Source of the DNA: an uncultured Bryobacterales bacterium
GTDB lineage: Bacteria; Acidobacteriota; Terriglobia; Bryobacterales; UBA6623
Length of the DNA stretch: 64,000 nucleotides
Assembly: GCA_951813065.1 (NCBI GenBank)
Contig: CATOTH010000001.1
Location: forward strand, 62,001-126,000
Reading direction: 5' to 3'
Shown: in pieces, positions 19,429-28,507 of the stretch
How positions within the stretch are numbered: position 1 is the first letter of the stretch
Layout: every line of letters starts with the position of its first letter
The notes under the pieces: generated by a model
The model's database searches: none
Told to the model about the DNA's origin: nothing
The model's input: only the letters and a program-made list of their open reading frames with translations
Program-made: the position numbers and the translations under genes

Positions 19429-19646
19429 ACGAGAAAGGACTAGAACTGGTCGAGGGTAGCGGGAACGTCTTTCGCGACTTCCGCGATCCTCATGCGGACT
19501 TTTCGCGCATTCGCACCGCGAGTCTTGGTCGGTTCACGCTGGACCGGTTGATGAAGATACTCGCCACGCTCGACGGCCGCATCCGGATCACGGTCCATGT
19601 CGATCCGCATTGGACCGGGACGTCGGCTACGCCGTCTCCGGGATGA
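19425..19646 (+). pseudogene. HigA-like antitoxin lacking its helix-turn-helix core
   Basis: GTG at 19425 overlaps the toxin remnant's stop and opens a 73-codon frame with the N-terminal signature LELVEGSGNVFRDFRDPHAD and C-terminal FTLDRLMKILATLDGRIRIT of HTH_37/XRE antitoxins. In the family these flank about 30-40 residues of helix-turn-helix (AxxIxxxxGLTQxxAAxxLG); here FRDPHAD runs almost directly into FSRIRTASLGRFTLDRL, so the DNA-binding core is deleted. The frame itself is open, so a short peptide might be made, but it cannot be a normal repressor. Confidence 0.65.
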
Positions 19647-19740
19647 AAGCGAGAGGTTCATTGATCAACCTGCCGCTGTTCGGGTCGGTCGGAAACTGCA
19701 CACCACCGCACATCGAGGCCGCGGAAAGCTGCCGTTGTTC

Positions 19741-19778
19741 AGAAAAGAAAAGGCCGGGTGCCCCGCGGGGCACCCGGC
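19741..19778 (-). terminator. Rho-independent terminator of TonB receptor 2
   Basis: A perfect 12-bp GC stem (gccgggtgcccc / ggggcacccggc, 19753-19778) with a 2-nt apex is followed on the minus strand by cttttcttttct. It lies 24 bp past the stop codon of the receptor at 19802-23167. This is the strongest intrinsic terminator seen in the window. Confidence 0.9.
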
Positions 19779-19801
19779 GTGGCTGATACGGAGTCTTCAG
19801 G

Positions 19802-22800
19802 TCAGAAGATCCACTTGAGCCCGAACTGGATTCGCCGTGGCTCGGAGGCCGTTGTGATCCTGCCAGCCGCGGGCCTGCCAATGCTCGTGTTCGGTCGGCC
19901 GAACACCGGCGTGTTCGTGAAGTTGAAGGCCTCGAACCGGAACTGAAGATAGTCGCCTTCCCATGGCAGCGTGAATCTCCGCGACAACGAGAAGTCGAAT
20001 GCCGTGGTTCCCGGACCCCAGATCAGGTTGCGACCGGCGTTGTCGATGACTCCGGGCTTGCCTGGGCCGATCGCGTCGGTGTTGAACCATCGGTCGATCG
20101 TCCGTTGCGAAGTCGGCAGGTTCAGTTCGCCGATAACGTCGCCTCGGTTCGCTCCGCCGACATTCGTGGTGTTCTGGTTGAACGAGTGACCGTCAGGCGT
20201 CCCTCCCAGGAGGTTGAGAATGCCACCCACTTGCCAGCCACCTAGAATCCATGCACCGGGACCACTGGTAAGCGCGCTCTTCCCCGGTCCCAGCGGCAGC
20301 TCGTAGACAAAGCTGGTGACGTACGCGAGCCGACGGTCAAGTGACGCGTTGCCTCGTTCGATCGCCTGGTTATAGGTGAAGCGCTGCTGGGATGCCGTCC
20401 CGGTCGTCAGGTTCTCGTTGACTACGTCGATGTTGTGCGCCCACGTGAACGAACTCAGGAACGTGAACCCGCCCGTGAAGCGCTTCTCGCCCTTGATAGT
20501 GAGCGAGTTGTAGTTCTGGTTCAGGAAGAGCACACCACGCAGGTTGGCACTGTTGAAGAACGGCCGGGTCTTGCGGTCCTGCCAACGCGTCGTCGGGTGC
20601 GGCGTCGTCGGGCGGTTGACGTTGACGGACCCGTGAATCTGCGACGTGGAGGAACCGTTGTATCCGATGGTTAGCAGTGTGTTGCCGGGCAGTTCCCTCT
20701 GGATGTCGAAGAACCACTGGGCCGCGTAGAAACTCGGCCAGACACCGTCTTTCTTGATGTTGATGTTCAGTCCCGCCTTGGGCAACCCAGCCCTGGTTGT
20801 GGCTGGGAATCCATCCTTGGTGAAGAATGTCGTGAAATCCCTGGGTTGGGCGTTGTCGAACTCGTTCGACAGCGGGGACCCGGTGTTGAAGCGGGCGGCC
20901 TCGCCTCCGGTGTTGTCAGCCTCTCCGTAGAAGAGGCCGATGCCGGCCCTGACGACTGTCTGCGTGTTGGCCCGGTATGCAATGCCGATGCGGGGTGCGA
21001 AGTTGTTCATGTCGTTCTCGCACGCGCAGTCCGAACCGCTGCTGGGCTTTTGGAAGTGTGGGAGGTATTCCGCTTCTCCCCAGCCACCCTGGTTCCCGGG
21101 GAGACGCTCGCCGGGATCGATCGGACGGCCGTTGATCTCGCCGATAAACCGCGCCACAGTGCTGTTCAGCGTGTGGCTCTGGGGATCGGGGAACGTTGGC
21201 GTCATGAACAGTTCGTATCGCAAGCCGAGGTTCAACGTGAGCCTGGAAGTGATCTTCCAGTCGTCCTGCATGAAGACACCGTAGTACGGAATGACCTGCT
21301 CCTCGCCGTTCGGCCAGCCCCAGCGTCCGTTAGCGTTCCATCCCATCAGCCCGTCCGCGACGGAGTTTCCGGTAGCGCCGCGGCTGGCGGCGTCGTTGGG
21401 CATTTCCGCGGTGTACACACCGGTGTACTGGAATCTGCCGCGACGGAACCGTGAGGGCGAGCGGGGAATCTGGGTCCGCCGATACTCAAATCCCACCTTC
21501 AGGGTATGGTTGCCCCTGACCCAGGTGAAATTGTCTGAGATCTGCAGGTTGTCCATCTTGTTGACGTTTGGCCAGAACGCGCGAGGACCCAAGTCTTGGA
21601 AGCCGCCCACCAGTGACAAAGCGTACCCGTGGTCGAGTCCGTCATCGATCGCATCTCCCGGCGCGCCCAGCACGCCGAATTTCGAATTGAGAGGCTCGTC
21701 AAACGGTATGTCGAACCGCGTCGGGAAGAACGTGTATCCGAACCGTAACTCGTTGAACATCGTGGGCCCGAAGGTTGTGTTCAAGGCAGACGCCCAGTTC
21801 TGTCCCGGCAGGTCGATGGTCTGGCCGTTTCCGCCGTTCGCGGGGAGGGGCAGGCTGCCGTTCTGCAGGACGAATTCGTCGCGGATGGAATAGCGGGCGA
21901 ACCAGCGGTTGCTGTCGTTGATGTTCCAGTCGAATTTCATGTCGTACTGGTTATGGTCAATCGTGTCCGCAGGTGCGTAGAAGTGGTTGTTTCGCAGATG
22001 GTCCCGTCCAGGGACATTCGGTGCCGGGTAGTTGGCGAAGAGTGCCGTCGCGACAGGGTCGAAACGGTCTGCCGGAATGCGGAAGTTCGGAAAGGCTTGT
22101 CGCACGCCGTTCTCCAATGTCAGCGGGTCGTAGATTCTGCGATCCGGGTCCGGCTGGTTGGAGAAATCTCCGGCCAATGCATCCCTGCTAGGCACCGAGG
22201 CCGTAAAGCTCTGGCCTGCGCGATCCTTAGTGCCCTGGAAGCTGAAGAATCCGAACAGCGTATTGCGCACAATCGGGCCGCCGAACGTGCCGCCGTACTG
22301 ATTGCGACGCAAGCTGGGCTTGTCTGACCCGACGCGGTTCGCGAAGAAGTTTGTCCCGTCGAGCTTGTCGTTGCGGAGGAACTCGTAGAGCGAGCCGTGG
22401 AAATCGTTCGTGCCGGACTTCGTGCTGACCAGGACCTTGGCGCCCATGCGGTAGCCGTACTCGGCCGACATATTGTTGGTCACGACCTTGAACTCGCCGA
22501 CCGCGTCCACGGAGGGCTTGGTCGCCTGTGCCTGGAACCCCAGAGCGCCGCCCGAGTTGCGAGACGAGTTGTCGGCTCCGTCGAGCAACACGTTCGTTTG
22601 CGCCGCGTGCATTCCAACGGCAAGGATGCCACCTTCGCCGCCACGCACGCCGTCGTGCCGCGTGCCCTTGCCCATCTCGCGGGATGGCAGGACTCCGACC
22701 GAAAACTTCGCGAGCTCGAGGTAGTTGCGCCCGTTCAAGGGCATCTCGAGGATCCGCTTGGAGTCGATCACTTGGCCGACCTCGGTCTTTTCTGACTGGA

Positions 22801-23167
22801 TCAGGATCGCAGCGGCATTCACTTCTACCGTTTCAGTCACAGAACCGACGGTCATTGAGCAATCGATGCGCATGGTCTGCTGCACTTCAAGGCGGACCTC
22901 AGGGAACTCCTTGGTCGAGAAACCGTCCGATGTGCATCTCACCGAATACAAGCCCTGATTCAGGCCGGGAATCGTATAGAATCCGACCTCGTTCGTGGAG
23001 ACGGAGCTTTCCGCCCCCGTTTCGAGACTCGACACCATCACATCCGCGCCTGGGATCACGGCGCCAGTGTCGTCCGTTACCGTCCCTTGGATCGTGCCGC
23101 TCGTTTGCGCGAACGACCACGTCGCGACCAACATGCCTGCCAACAACAGGCGCAAGGCCTTTCTCAT
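19802..23167 (-). CDS. TonB-dependent receptor with carboxypeptidase-regulatory domain (Oar-like) 2
   Basis: A 1121-residue outer-membrane receptor. ATG 23167 is preferred over the upstream frame start at 23224, because it begins a clean signal peptide (MRKALRLLLAGMLVATWSFA, cleaved before QTSGTI). Residues about 22-110 are a carboxypeptidase-regulatory beta-sandwich (GTIQGTVTDDTGAVIPGADV). The plug follows with MPLNGRNYLELAKF and TKSGTNDFHGSLYEFLRNDK, the classical Oar-type signature of Acidobacteriota. The barrel ends RRIQFGLKWIF with terminal phenylalanine. It is monocistronic with its own intrinsic terminator. The substrate is unknown. Confidence 0.92.
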   Translation of the reverse strand: MRKALRLLLAGMLVATWSFAQTSGTIQGTVTDDTGAVIPGADVMVSSLETGAESSVSTNEVGFYTIPGLNQGLYSVRCTSDGFSTKEFPEVRLEVQQTMRIDCSMTVGSVTETVEVNAAAILIQSEKTEVGQVIDSKRILEMPLNGRNYLELAKFSVGVLPSREMGKGTRHDGVRGGEGGILAVGMHAAQTNVLLDGADNSSRNSGGALGFQAQATKPSVDAVGEFKVVTNNMSAEYGYRMGAKVLVSTKSGTNDFHGSLYEFLRNDKLDGTNFFANRVGSDKPSLRRNQYGGTFGGPIVRNTLFGFFSFQGTKDRAGQSFTASVPSRDALAGDFSNQPDPDRRIYDPLTLENGVRQAFPNFRIPADRFDPVATALFANYPAPNVPGRDHLRNNHFYAPADTIDHNQYDMKFDWNINDSNRWFARYSIRDEFVLQNGSLPLPANGGNGQTIDLPGQNWASALNTTFGPTMFNELRFGYTFFPTRFDIPFDEPLNSKFGVLGAPGDAIDDGLDHGYALSLVGGFQDLGPRAFWPNVNKMDNLQISDNFTWVRGNHTLKVGFEYRRTQIPRSPSRFRRGRFQYTGVYTAEMPNDAASRGATGNSVADGLMGWNANGRWGWPNGEEQVIPYYGVFMQDDWKITSRLTLNLGLRYELFMTPTFPDPQSHTLNSTVARFIGEINGRPIDPGERLPGNQGGWGEAEYLPHFQKPSSGSDCACENDMNNFAPRIGIAYRANTQTVVRAGIGLFYGEADNTGGEAARFNTGSPLSNEFDNAQPRDFTTFFTKDGFPATTRAGLPKAGLNINIKKDGVWPSFYAAQWFFDIQRELPGNTLLTIGYNGSSTSQIHGSVNVNRPTTPHPTTRWQDRKTRPFFNSANLRGVLFLNQNYNSLTIKGEKRFTGGFTFLSSFTWAHNIDVVNENLTTGTASQQRFTYNQAIERGNASLDRRLAYVTSFVYELPLGPGKSALTSGPGAWILGGWQVGGILNLLGGTPDGHSFNQNTTNVGGANRGDVIGELNLPTSQRTIDRWFNTDAIGPGKPGVIDNAGRNLIWGPGTTAFDFSLSRRFTLPWEGDYLQFRFEAFNFTNTPVFGRPNTSIGRPAAGRITTASEPRRIQFGLKWIF

Positions 23168-23431
23168 CGTGCTACTCTCCCTCGATTGCCCCACGATCAC
23201 CAATTCTCGACGCCGATGACCCAAACGTACCTACCAATCTTACCTCAATGCGGAGGGGCTCTTGTCAAGGGTTTGTGAATAGATCTTGCTGTCCGTTTAC
23301 CGAGAACATTGTGTTGTCATTCATGGAGTCAGCCCAAGAGTGGTGGCGTAGGTGCGGTTCGATTGGTCCCGTGATGGAGCGTGCCGATGTCGCCGCTGCG
23401 GGCACTATCGATGGCAGCAGAGAAGCCCGGG

Positions 23432-26302
23432 CTAGAAGCGCACGCTGAGGCGCGCGTAGTAGAATCCACCATTGAACCCGAACGGAGCTGCGCGGCGCGA
23501 GAAAAGGAAAATTCCCGGGGATTCGATGATCACGCGACCGCTTGAGTCCTCAAGCCTGCCGCTGCGCGTTTGACCGACGAGATTCTGGTCAGGCACGGTG
23601 TTGAGCAGGTTCTGGGCTCCGACCGTCAAGACGGTGTGCGGGAGAATCCTGTAGCCGACATGCAAGTCGGAAACGAACTTGCCGCAGAACTGCTGGCGTG
23701 AGCCGCCGAGTGAGGTTGGTGAGAAGCCGGATGCCCCACAAGGCTTCTCGCCGAGGCTGCCTCCCTCCTGGATCCAGTAGGTGCCGAAGTACCGCAGCGC
23801 CCCGCCGACGCCCAGCGGACCGATGCTGTAGTCGATCGTTCCCTGAGCCCGGGTATTCGGTTGCCATTCGGTGAGGATCGAGCGGTCCTGTCCCCCGAAT
23901 ATGGTGTCCTCGAGCCCCACCAGGAGCATGGGGGCGTTGATCCCGTCCTCAAGTTCGGTGTTCACGAGCATGCCGGAAACCCCGAAGTCCAGTACCGAGC
24001 CGTTGCGCCAGGCGTGCACGCTGTTGAAGGTGAACTCCATTCCCGACGTCACGGTCTTGGCGGCGTTCGTGAAGAACTGCGCCGCTGTAGCATTCACGGC
24101 TTCCAGCCCGGCGAGGGCTTCCGGGACCCCGCTCAACTTGCTTTTCGTAAACGATCCGCTGATCACGATGCGATCACGCACAACGACGCGGAATGCGTCC
24201 AGGGTCAGCGATGTCGTCGGACTGATGCGAGCCACGACGCCGCCGCTGAAATTCAGCGAACGTTCCTGCTTCAGGCCGGGAATGCCCAGAGCCTTGGCCA
24301 CCGGGCTGTCGTTGCGGTAGGTGCCGCGCTCTTCCGAAAATGTCTCTCCGGCAGCGTTTGTCACGAACTGCGTGCTGACGTTTGTGAAGTAGAGTTGGTG
24401 CAGGGAAGGAGCCCGGAAACCCGAGTTCACGCTGCCGCGGACGGCGAAGATCGAGCTGAAGTCGTACCGAACGGAGAACTTGCCGGTCAGAGAGTTGCCA
24501 AAGTCGCTATATCGCTCGAAGCGGCTCGCCATCCCGATCCTGAGCTTCTCATTGAAAGTAAACTCCAGGTCGCCGTACAGGCCGAGATTCGTGCGGCTCT
24601 CGTCCACAGCGCGCTGGAAGCCCGGGAAGACCTGAATGCCGGCTGGGGCTGACACGCACGTGGACTTGTCGGATACGTTCGGATCGTCCTTACAGTTCAG
24701 GTACGAGAACGGCTCTCCGGCACGGATGCCGTAGGTGTCCTGGCGGAGCTCGGTGCCGAACGCCAGGTGTGTCGTCCTGCCGGTAGCCTCAAATTCACGG
24801 GAAACGTCGAAATTGAAGGTGGTTTGGTCGAACCGCGGTCCACCGGAGTCTGCCTGACGCGGGCTGTTCGTGCCATAGGTAGCGTTGTTCGAATTGGTAA
24901 TCAGGAAATCGAAGGCGTTGCGGCCGTGGTTCACGCTCAGGTCAAGATTCCAGCCGGAAACCGTCGCGAAATCGATGCCCGCCGCGAACGAGAGATCGGT
25001 TACGTCGGTGTTGATCTCGGGGAGAAACCCGTCCGGGTAGAACTCCGTGACGGTGTTACTGACGTTGGCCCGGCGGTAAAAGCCCGTGCTTTCGTTATCA
25101 CGCTGAGTCCAGCCACCAAAGGAATAGAATGTCGCTCGTTTGCCGATCGGGATTCCGGCGTTGTAGTACATACTGAACTGATCGCTGGCGGCGTCGCCAA
25201 CCCGGAAATTCTTGCGATAGAAGGTGTATTCCCGCGGATCGAAGCATACGCCAGGCGTGCCGGCACCTGGGTTGCCCGCGCCAACTCCAATCGCATAGGG
25301 CGCGTCCAGCGCGCAGTCGACTAATGGGTATTGGGTACGTGCGCTCCAGCCAGCGCGGTTCGTACGGTTGCGGTGGCGGCTCTCGAACGTCCAGGCAAAG
25401 AATGCGCCCTTGTCGTTGGCCCATCCGTTATACAGGCTGGACACAAAGCTATCGCCGTCGCCGGCGTAGGTCTGGCCCCACGCCAAATCCATGGCTACTC
25501 CCGGGCTACTCTTGAGTACGACATTGATCACCCCGGCGATAGCGTCCGATCCGTACTGGGCGGCCGCGCCGTCTCGAAGCACCTCGATGCGCTCGATGGC
25601 CGCGATCGGGATCGCGTTCATGTCGGTTCCGGCCGTGCCGCGCCCGACAGAAGTATTGACGTGAATCAGCGCGCTGTTTTGCCTGCGTTTGCCATTCACC
25701 AAGACGAGCGTCTGGTCTGGACCCAAGCCCCTCAGTGTCGCCGGGCGCAAGGCGTCGGTTCCGTCGCTGATCGACGAGGTCGAGAAGTTGAACGAGGGCG
25801 CTTGCATCTGCAGCGCCCTGCCGGTCTCCAACTGCCCGGTGCTGCGCAGGCGCTCGCCCAGGACAAGCTCGACAGGCACTGCGGAATCCAGCGGCTGTAC
25901 ACCCTCGGCTCGCGTGCCCACATTCGCCGTCACGTCGATGACTTCGCTGACCGCCTGCAGTTGCAGGGTGATCGTGACCGTTCCTTCGGACTCGGCCACG
26001 TCCTCGACGGCGGTCGCGAATTCCGGAGCGGAGACGACCACCGAGTGAGGTCCGGAGCTCAGTCCCTGGAACATCGCCAAACCGCTGTCGTCGGTCGGGA
26101 CCTCCATGTCCCCGATTGCGACGGTAGCATTGACAACGGCGTCCGAGAACTGGTCGACGACTGCGATCGTCAGGCTCTGTCCGCAGGCGGGCTGCGCCCA
26201 CAGAATGGCAGTGCATGCGAATGCCCCCAAGGGGAACATCGCTCGAAGAGCGCTTCGAAGGGCCGCAACAGGCCTGGAGTTGTTGAGCATGTGGAAGTGC
26301 AT
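23432..26302 (-). CDS. TonB-dependent receptor with plug and CarboxypepD-like domain 3
   Basis: About 956 residues from ATG 26302 (26290 also possible). The longer frame to 26488 adds a proline-rich leader without signal-peptide character. The signal peptide ends at PACGQ, and a short Ig-like domain follows (SLTIAVVDQFSDAVVNATVA). The plug is close to classical siderophore/vitamin receptors: RGLGPDQTLVLVNGKRRQNS, AIERIEVLRDGAAAQYGSDA, AGVINVVLK. The C-terminus GGFYYARLSVRF fits a barrel. The typical TonB plug suggests a smaller ligand than for the two Oar-like receptors. An IS1595 element has landed about 210 bp upstream and may have separated it from ancestral promoter sequence. Confidence 0.88.
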   Translation of the reverse strand: MHFHMLNNSRPVAALRSALRAMFPLGAFACTAILWAQPACGQSLTIAVVDQFSDAVVNATVAIGDMEVPTDDSGLAMFQGLSSGPHSVVVSAPEFATAVEDVAESEGTVTITLQLQAVSEVIDVTANVGTRAEGVQPLDSAVPVELVLGERLRSTGQLETGRALQMQAPSFNFSTSSISDGTDALRPATLRGLGPDQTLVLVNGKRRQNSALIHVNTSVGRGTAGTDMNAIPIAAIERIEVLRDGAAAQYGSDAIAGVINVVLKSSPGVAMDLAWGQTYAGDGDSFVSSLYNGWANDKGAFFAWTFESRHRNRTNRAGWSARTQYPLVDCALDAPYAIGVGAGNPGAGTPGVCFDPREYTFYRKNFRVGDAASDQFSMYYNAGIPIGKRATFYSFGGWTQRDNESTGFYRRANVSNTVTEFYPDGFLPEINTDVTDLSFAAGIDFATVSGWNLDLSVNHGRNAFDFLITNSNNATYGTNSPRQADSGGPRFDQTTFNFDVSREFEATGRTTHLAFGTELRQDTYGIRAGEPFSYLNCKDDPNVSDKSTCVSAPAGIQVFPGFQRAVDESRTNLGLYGDLEFTFNEKLRIGMASRFERYSDFGNSLTGKFSVRYDFSSIFAVRGSVNSGFRAPSLHQLYFTNVSTQFVTNAAGETFSEERGTYRNDSPVAKALGIPGLKQERSLNFSGGVVARISPTTSLTLDAFRVVVRDRIVISGSFTKSKLSGVPEALAGLEAVNATAAQFFTNAAKTVTSGMEFTFNSVHAWRNGSVLDFGVSGMLVNTELEDGINAPMLLVGLEDTIFGGQDRSILTEWQPNTRAQGTIDYSIGPLGVGGALRYFGTYWIQEGGSLGEKPCGASGFSPTSLGGSRQQFCGKFVSDLHVGYRILPHTVLTVGAQNLLNTVPDQNLVGQTRSGRLEDSSGRVIIESPGIFLFSRRAAPFGFNGGFYYARLSVRF

Positions 26303-26505
26303 TCCTGATGATTTCAAAGGGAGACCACTGGGTGCAGGGGGTGGCAACCGAGCACTGGGTATGGAAAAAGTCCCTGAACCGCTTAGGTAAGGTTCAGCGA
26401 CCACACTCAGTATAGCGTAAGTCCAAGTAAGTAAAGGGACAACGGATCGATAGCCGGGTGTAGCCGGAGGTTGCGCGGAGGCCTGCAAGCAGCAGTTGCG
26501 GCTAT

Positions 26506-26512
26506 TTCAGCC
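26506..26512. repeat. Left target-site duplication of the IS1595 element
   Basis: TTCAGCC immediately left of the left terminal inverted repeat is repeated at 27577-27583 at the right end (the first T overlaps the inverted repeat, so 6 or 7 bp). IS1595-group elements usually make 8-bp duplications. Confidence 0.55.
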
Positions 26513-26557
26513 ACTGGGCTAGGTACTTGACTCCACAAACCACTATATGTTGTGGTT
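26513..26557 (+). repeat. Left terminal inverted repeat of IS1595 element
   Basis: A 45-bp repeat beginning ACTGGGCTAGG and ending CACTATATGTTGTGGTT. It differs from the right copy at two adjacent bases. Confidence 0.9.
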
Positions 26558-26562
26558 AGGTC

Positions 26563-27519
26563 GTGGGGCGAGATTACCCGAAGACACAGGTTGAGTTTGA
26601 GCAGCGATTCGCAACCGAGGAGGCTTGTCGCGGATACATCGCTCAGTTGCGCTGGCCCGACGGATTCGTCTGTCCGCGGTGCCAATCCAAATCGGCCCGG
26701 AGCGCCACGCGACAGCGCTTGATCTGCCGTGCCTGCCGCTATCAGGCATCGGTGACCGCCGGGACGATCTTCGAAGGCACGCGCAAGCCTTTGCGGCTGT
26801 GGTTCCGAGCGATGTGGTACGTCACAACCCAGAAGCACGGGGCCAGCGCGCTCGGACTGCAGCGGGTGTTGGGGCTGGGACAATACCGGACAGCCTGGAC
26901 GTGGCTGCACAAGTTACGCCGGGCGATGGTACGGCCGGGACGCGAGCGGCTCGTGGGCACGGTCGAGGCGGACGCAATCTACGTTGGCGGCAAGGAGGTG
27001 GGAGCCCGCGGGCGATCCCTTGGCAAGAAGGCCGTGGTCGCAGTCGCGGTCGAGGAGAACGGGGTCGGCATGGGGCGGATCCGGCTCAAGCGGGTGCCCA
27101 ATGCAGCGGCAGCGAGTTTGGAGGATTTCCTGTTGGAGGCCGTCGAGCCCGGCAGCACGATCCGTACGGACGGTTGGAGGAGCTACTCTCGGCTGCAGGA
27201 GTTGGGTTACCGCCACGACAAGGCGGTCATGGGAGGGGACCGGGAGCTCGTCGAGCGGGTGTTTCCCAGAGTGCACCGTGTTGCGGCCCTGCTCAAGCGC
27301 TGGCTGCTGGGGACGCACCAGGGCGCGGTGGAGCACCAGCACCTGGACTACTACTTGGACGAATTCACGTTCCGCTTCAACCGCCGGACCTCCCGTTCCC
27401 GCGGCCTGTTGTTCTACAGACTGCTACAGCAGGCGGTAGCTACCGCACCAGTCCCGCGCAAGGCGATGCTTGGAGGCTTGCCAGTCCAACAGACCGCTGG
27501 GAAGAGTGTTGTGGAGTAA
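26563..27519 (+). CDS. IS1595-family transposase
   Basis: A 318-residue ISXO2-like transposase starting at GTG 26563. The N-terminal zinc ribbon is visible as CPRCQS and CRACRYQ (about residues 45-66). The catalytic core has TVEADAIYVGGKE (first aspartate), GSTIRTDGWRSYSRLQ (second aspartate), and HLDYYLDEFTFRFNRR, where the third acidic/asparagine residue lies, matching the DD(E/N) pattern of this family. The protein is full length with no interruption, so it is probably active. Confidence 0.93.
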   Translation: MGRDYPKTQVEFEQRFATEEACRGYIAQLRWPDGFVCPRCQSKSARSATRQRLICRACRYQASVTAGTIFEGTRKPLRLWFRAMWYVTTQKHGASALGLQRVLGLGQYRTAWTWLHKLRRAMVRPGRERLVGTVEADAIYVGGKEVGARGRSLGKKAVVAVAVEENGVGMGRIRLKRVPNAAAASLEDFLLEAVEPGSTIRTDGWRSYSRLQELGYRHDKAVMGGDRELVERVFPRVHRVAALLKRWLLGTHQGAVEHQHLDYYLDEFTFRFNRRTSRSRGLLFYRLLQQAVATAPVPRKAMLGGLPVQQTAGKSVVE

Positions 27520-27532
27520 AGCACCCACGCTG

Positions 27533-27577
27533 AACCACAACATATAGTGGCGTGTGGAGTCAAGTACCTAGCCCAGT
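27533..27577 (-). repeat. Right terminal inverted repeat of IS1595 element
   Basis: Reverse complement of the left repeat, with 43 of 45 positions identical. It begins 13 bp after the transposase stop codon. Confidence 0.9.
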
Positions 27578-27745
27578 TCAGCCAATAGTCTCAGCGGCAC
27601 GCCGACGGTTCCTGCGTGGATGCGGAGGAACCGGTTCCGCATCGCGACCCGAACCCCAGCGAACACTCCTGATCTCGTCGCGGTTCGGGGCTCCTACCTT
27701 CGGCGCCCCGTGTGTCGGCTTCGCCCTCCTCGCAAGGAGAGCTGG

Positions 27746-28498
27746 GTGCTCCAGTACAATCAGGGGCTTGTGCGTGGTGTAGTTCTAGCGGGTGGCTTGG
27801 GCAGCCGCCTCGATCCGATCACGCGGATCGTCAACAAACACCTCCTGCCCGTCTATGACAAGCCGATGATCTATTACCCGATTCAGGCGCTTGTCAACGC
27901 CGGAATCGAGAACATCCTGGTCGTCACCGGTGGCCGAAACGCTGGCGATTTCCTCCGCCTGCTCGGCAATGGTCGGGAGTTTGGCTTGAAACACCTCGAC
28001 TACACGTACCAGGAGGGCGAGGGCGGCATTGCCGAGGCACTGGATCTCGCCCGCCACTTCTCGCGGGGGGAAAAGCTGTGCGTCATGCTCGGCGACAACA
28101 TCATCGAGAAAAACATCATCCGGGCCGTCAACGCGTTTCGCCGGCAGGAGGGCGGTGCCCGAATCCTGTTGAAGGACGTCGCTGACCCTGGGCGCTACGG
28201 CGTGCCGCGTTTCGAAGGGGACCGCATGGTGGCCATTGAGGAAAAGCCCGATGCACCTGGATCGAGCTACGCCGTGACTGGTATCTACATGTTCGATGAC
28301 ACGGTGTTTGAGAAGATCGAGCGCCTTGAGCGCTCCGACCGAGGCGAACTCGAGATCACCGATGTCAACAACCAATATCTAGCGGAGGGTACGATGCGTT
28401 GGGACGTTCTCGATGGCTGGTGGACCGATGCGGGCACGTTCGAAGGTTTGCTGCGGGCATCCCAGCATGTTTCCTCCAGCGGGGCGAACAAGTTATAG
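27746..28498 (+). CDS. Sugar-phosphate nucleotidyltransferase (RmlA-like)
   Basis: A 250-residue enzyme that activates a sugar 1-phosphate with a nucleoside triphosphate, probably glucose-1-phosphate to dTDP-glucose. Signature motifs are VVLAGGLGSRLDPIT (nucleotide-binding loop), KHLLPVYDKPMIYYPI, VMLGDNIIE (catalytic metal aspartate) and EEKPDAPGSSYAVTGIYMFD. GTG 27746 is chosen because a perfect AAGGAG lies six bases upstream; GTG 27770 would trim eight residues. It is about 40 residues shorter than canonical RmlA, lacking the C-terminal allosteric helices, as in the short archaeal-type branch. It converges with the mrp gene with only 9 bp between stop codons. Confidence 0.88.
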   Translation: MLQYNQGLVRGVVLAGGLGSRLDPITRIVNKHLLPVYDKPMIYYPIQALVNAGIENILVVTGGRNAGDFLRLLGNGREFGLKHLDYTYQEGEGGIAEALDLARHFSRGEKLCVMLGDNIIEKNIIRAVNAFRRQEGGARILLKDVADPGRYGVPRFEGDRMVAIEEKPDAPGSSYAVTGIYMFDDTVFEKIERLERSDRGELEITDVNNQYLAEGTMRWDVLDGWWTDAGTFEGLLRASQHVSSSGANKL

Positions 28499-28507
28499 AG
28501 CTTCCGG

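Larger units (their letters stand above)
26513..27577 (+). mobile_element. Complete IS1595-family insertion sequence (ISXO2-like)
   Basis: A 1065-bp element bounded by 45-bp terminal inverted repeats (26513-26557 and 27533-27577, 43 of 45 identical, starting ACTGGGCTAGGTACTTGACT). It is flanked by a short direct repeat TTCAGCC, and its single transposase gene fills nearly all of the interior. The near-identity of the ends and the intact transposase suggest a recent and still competent insertion. No passenger gene is present. Confidence 0.9.
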
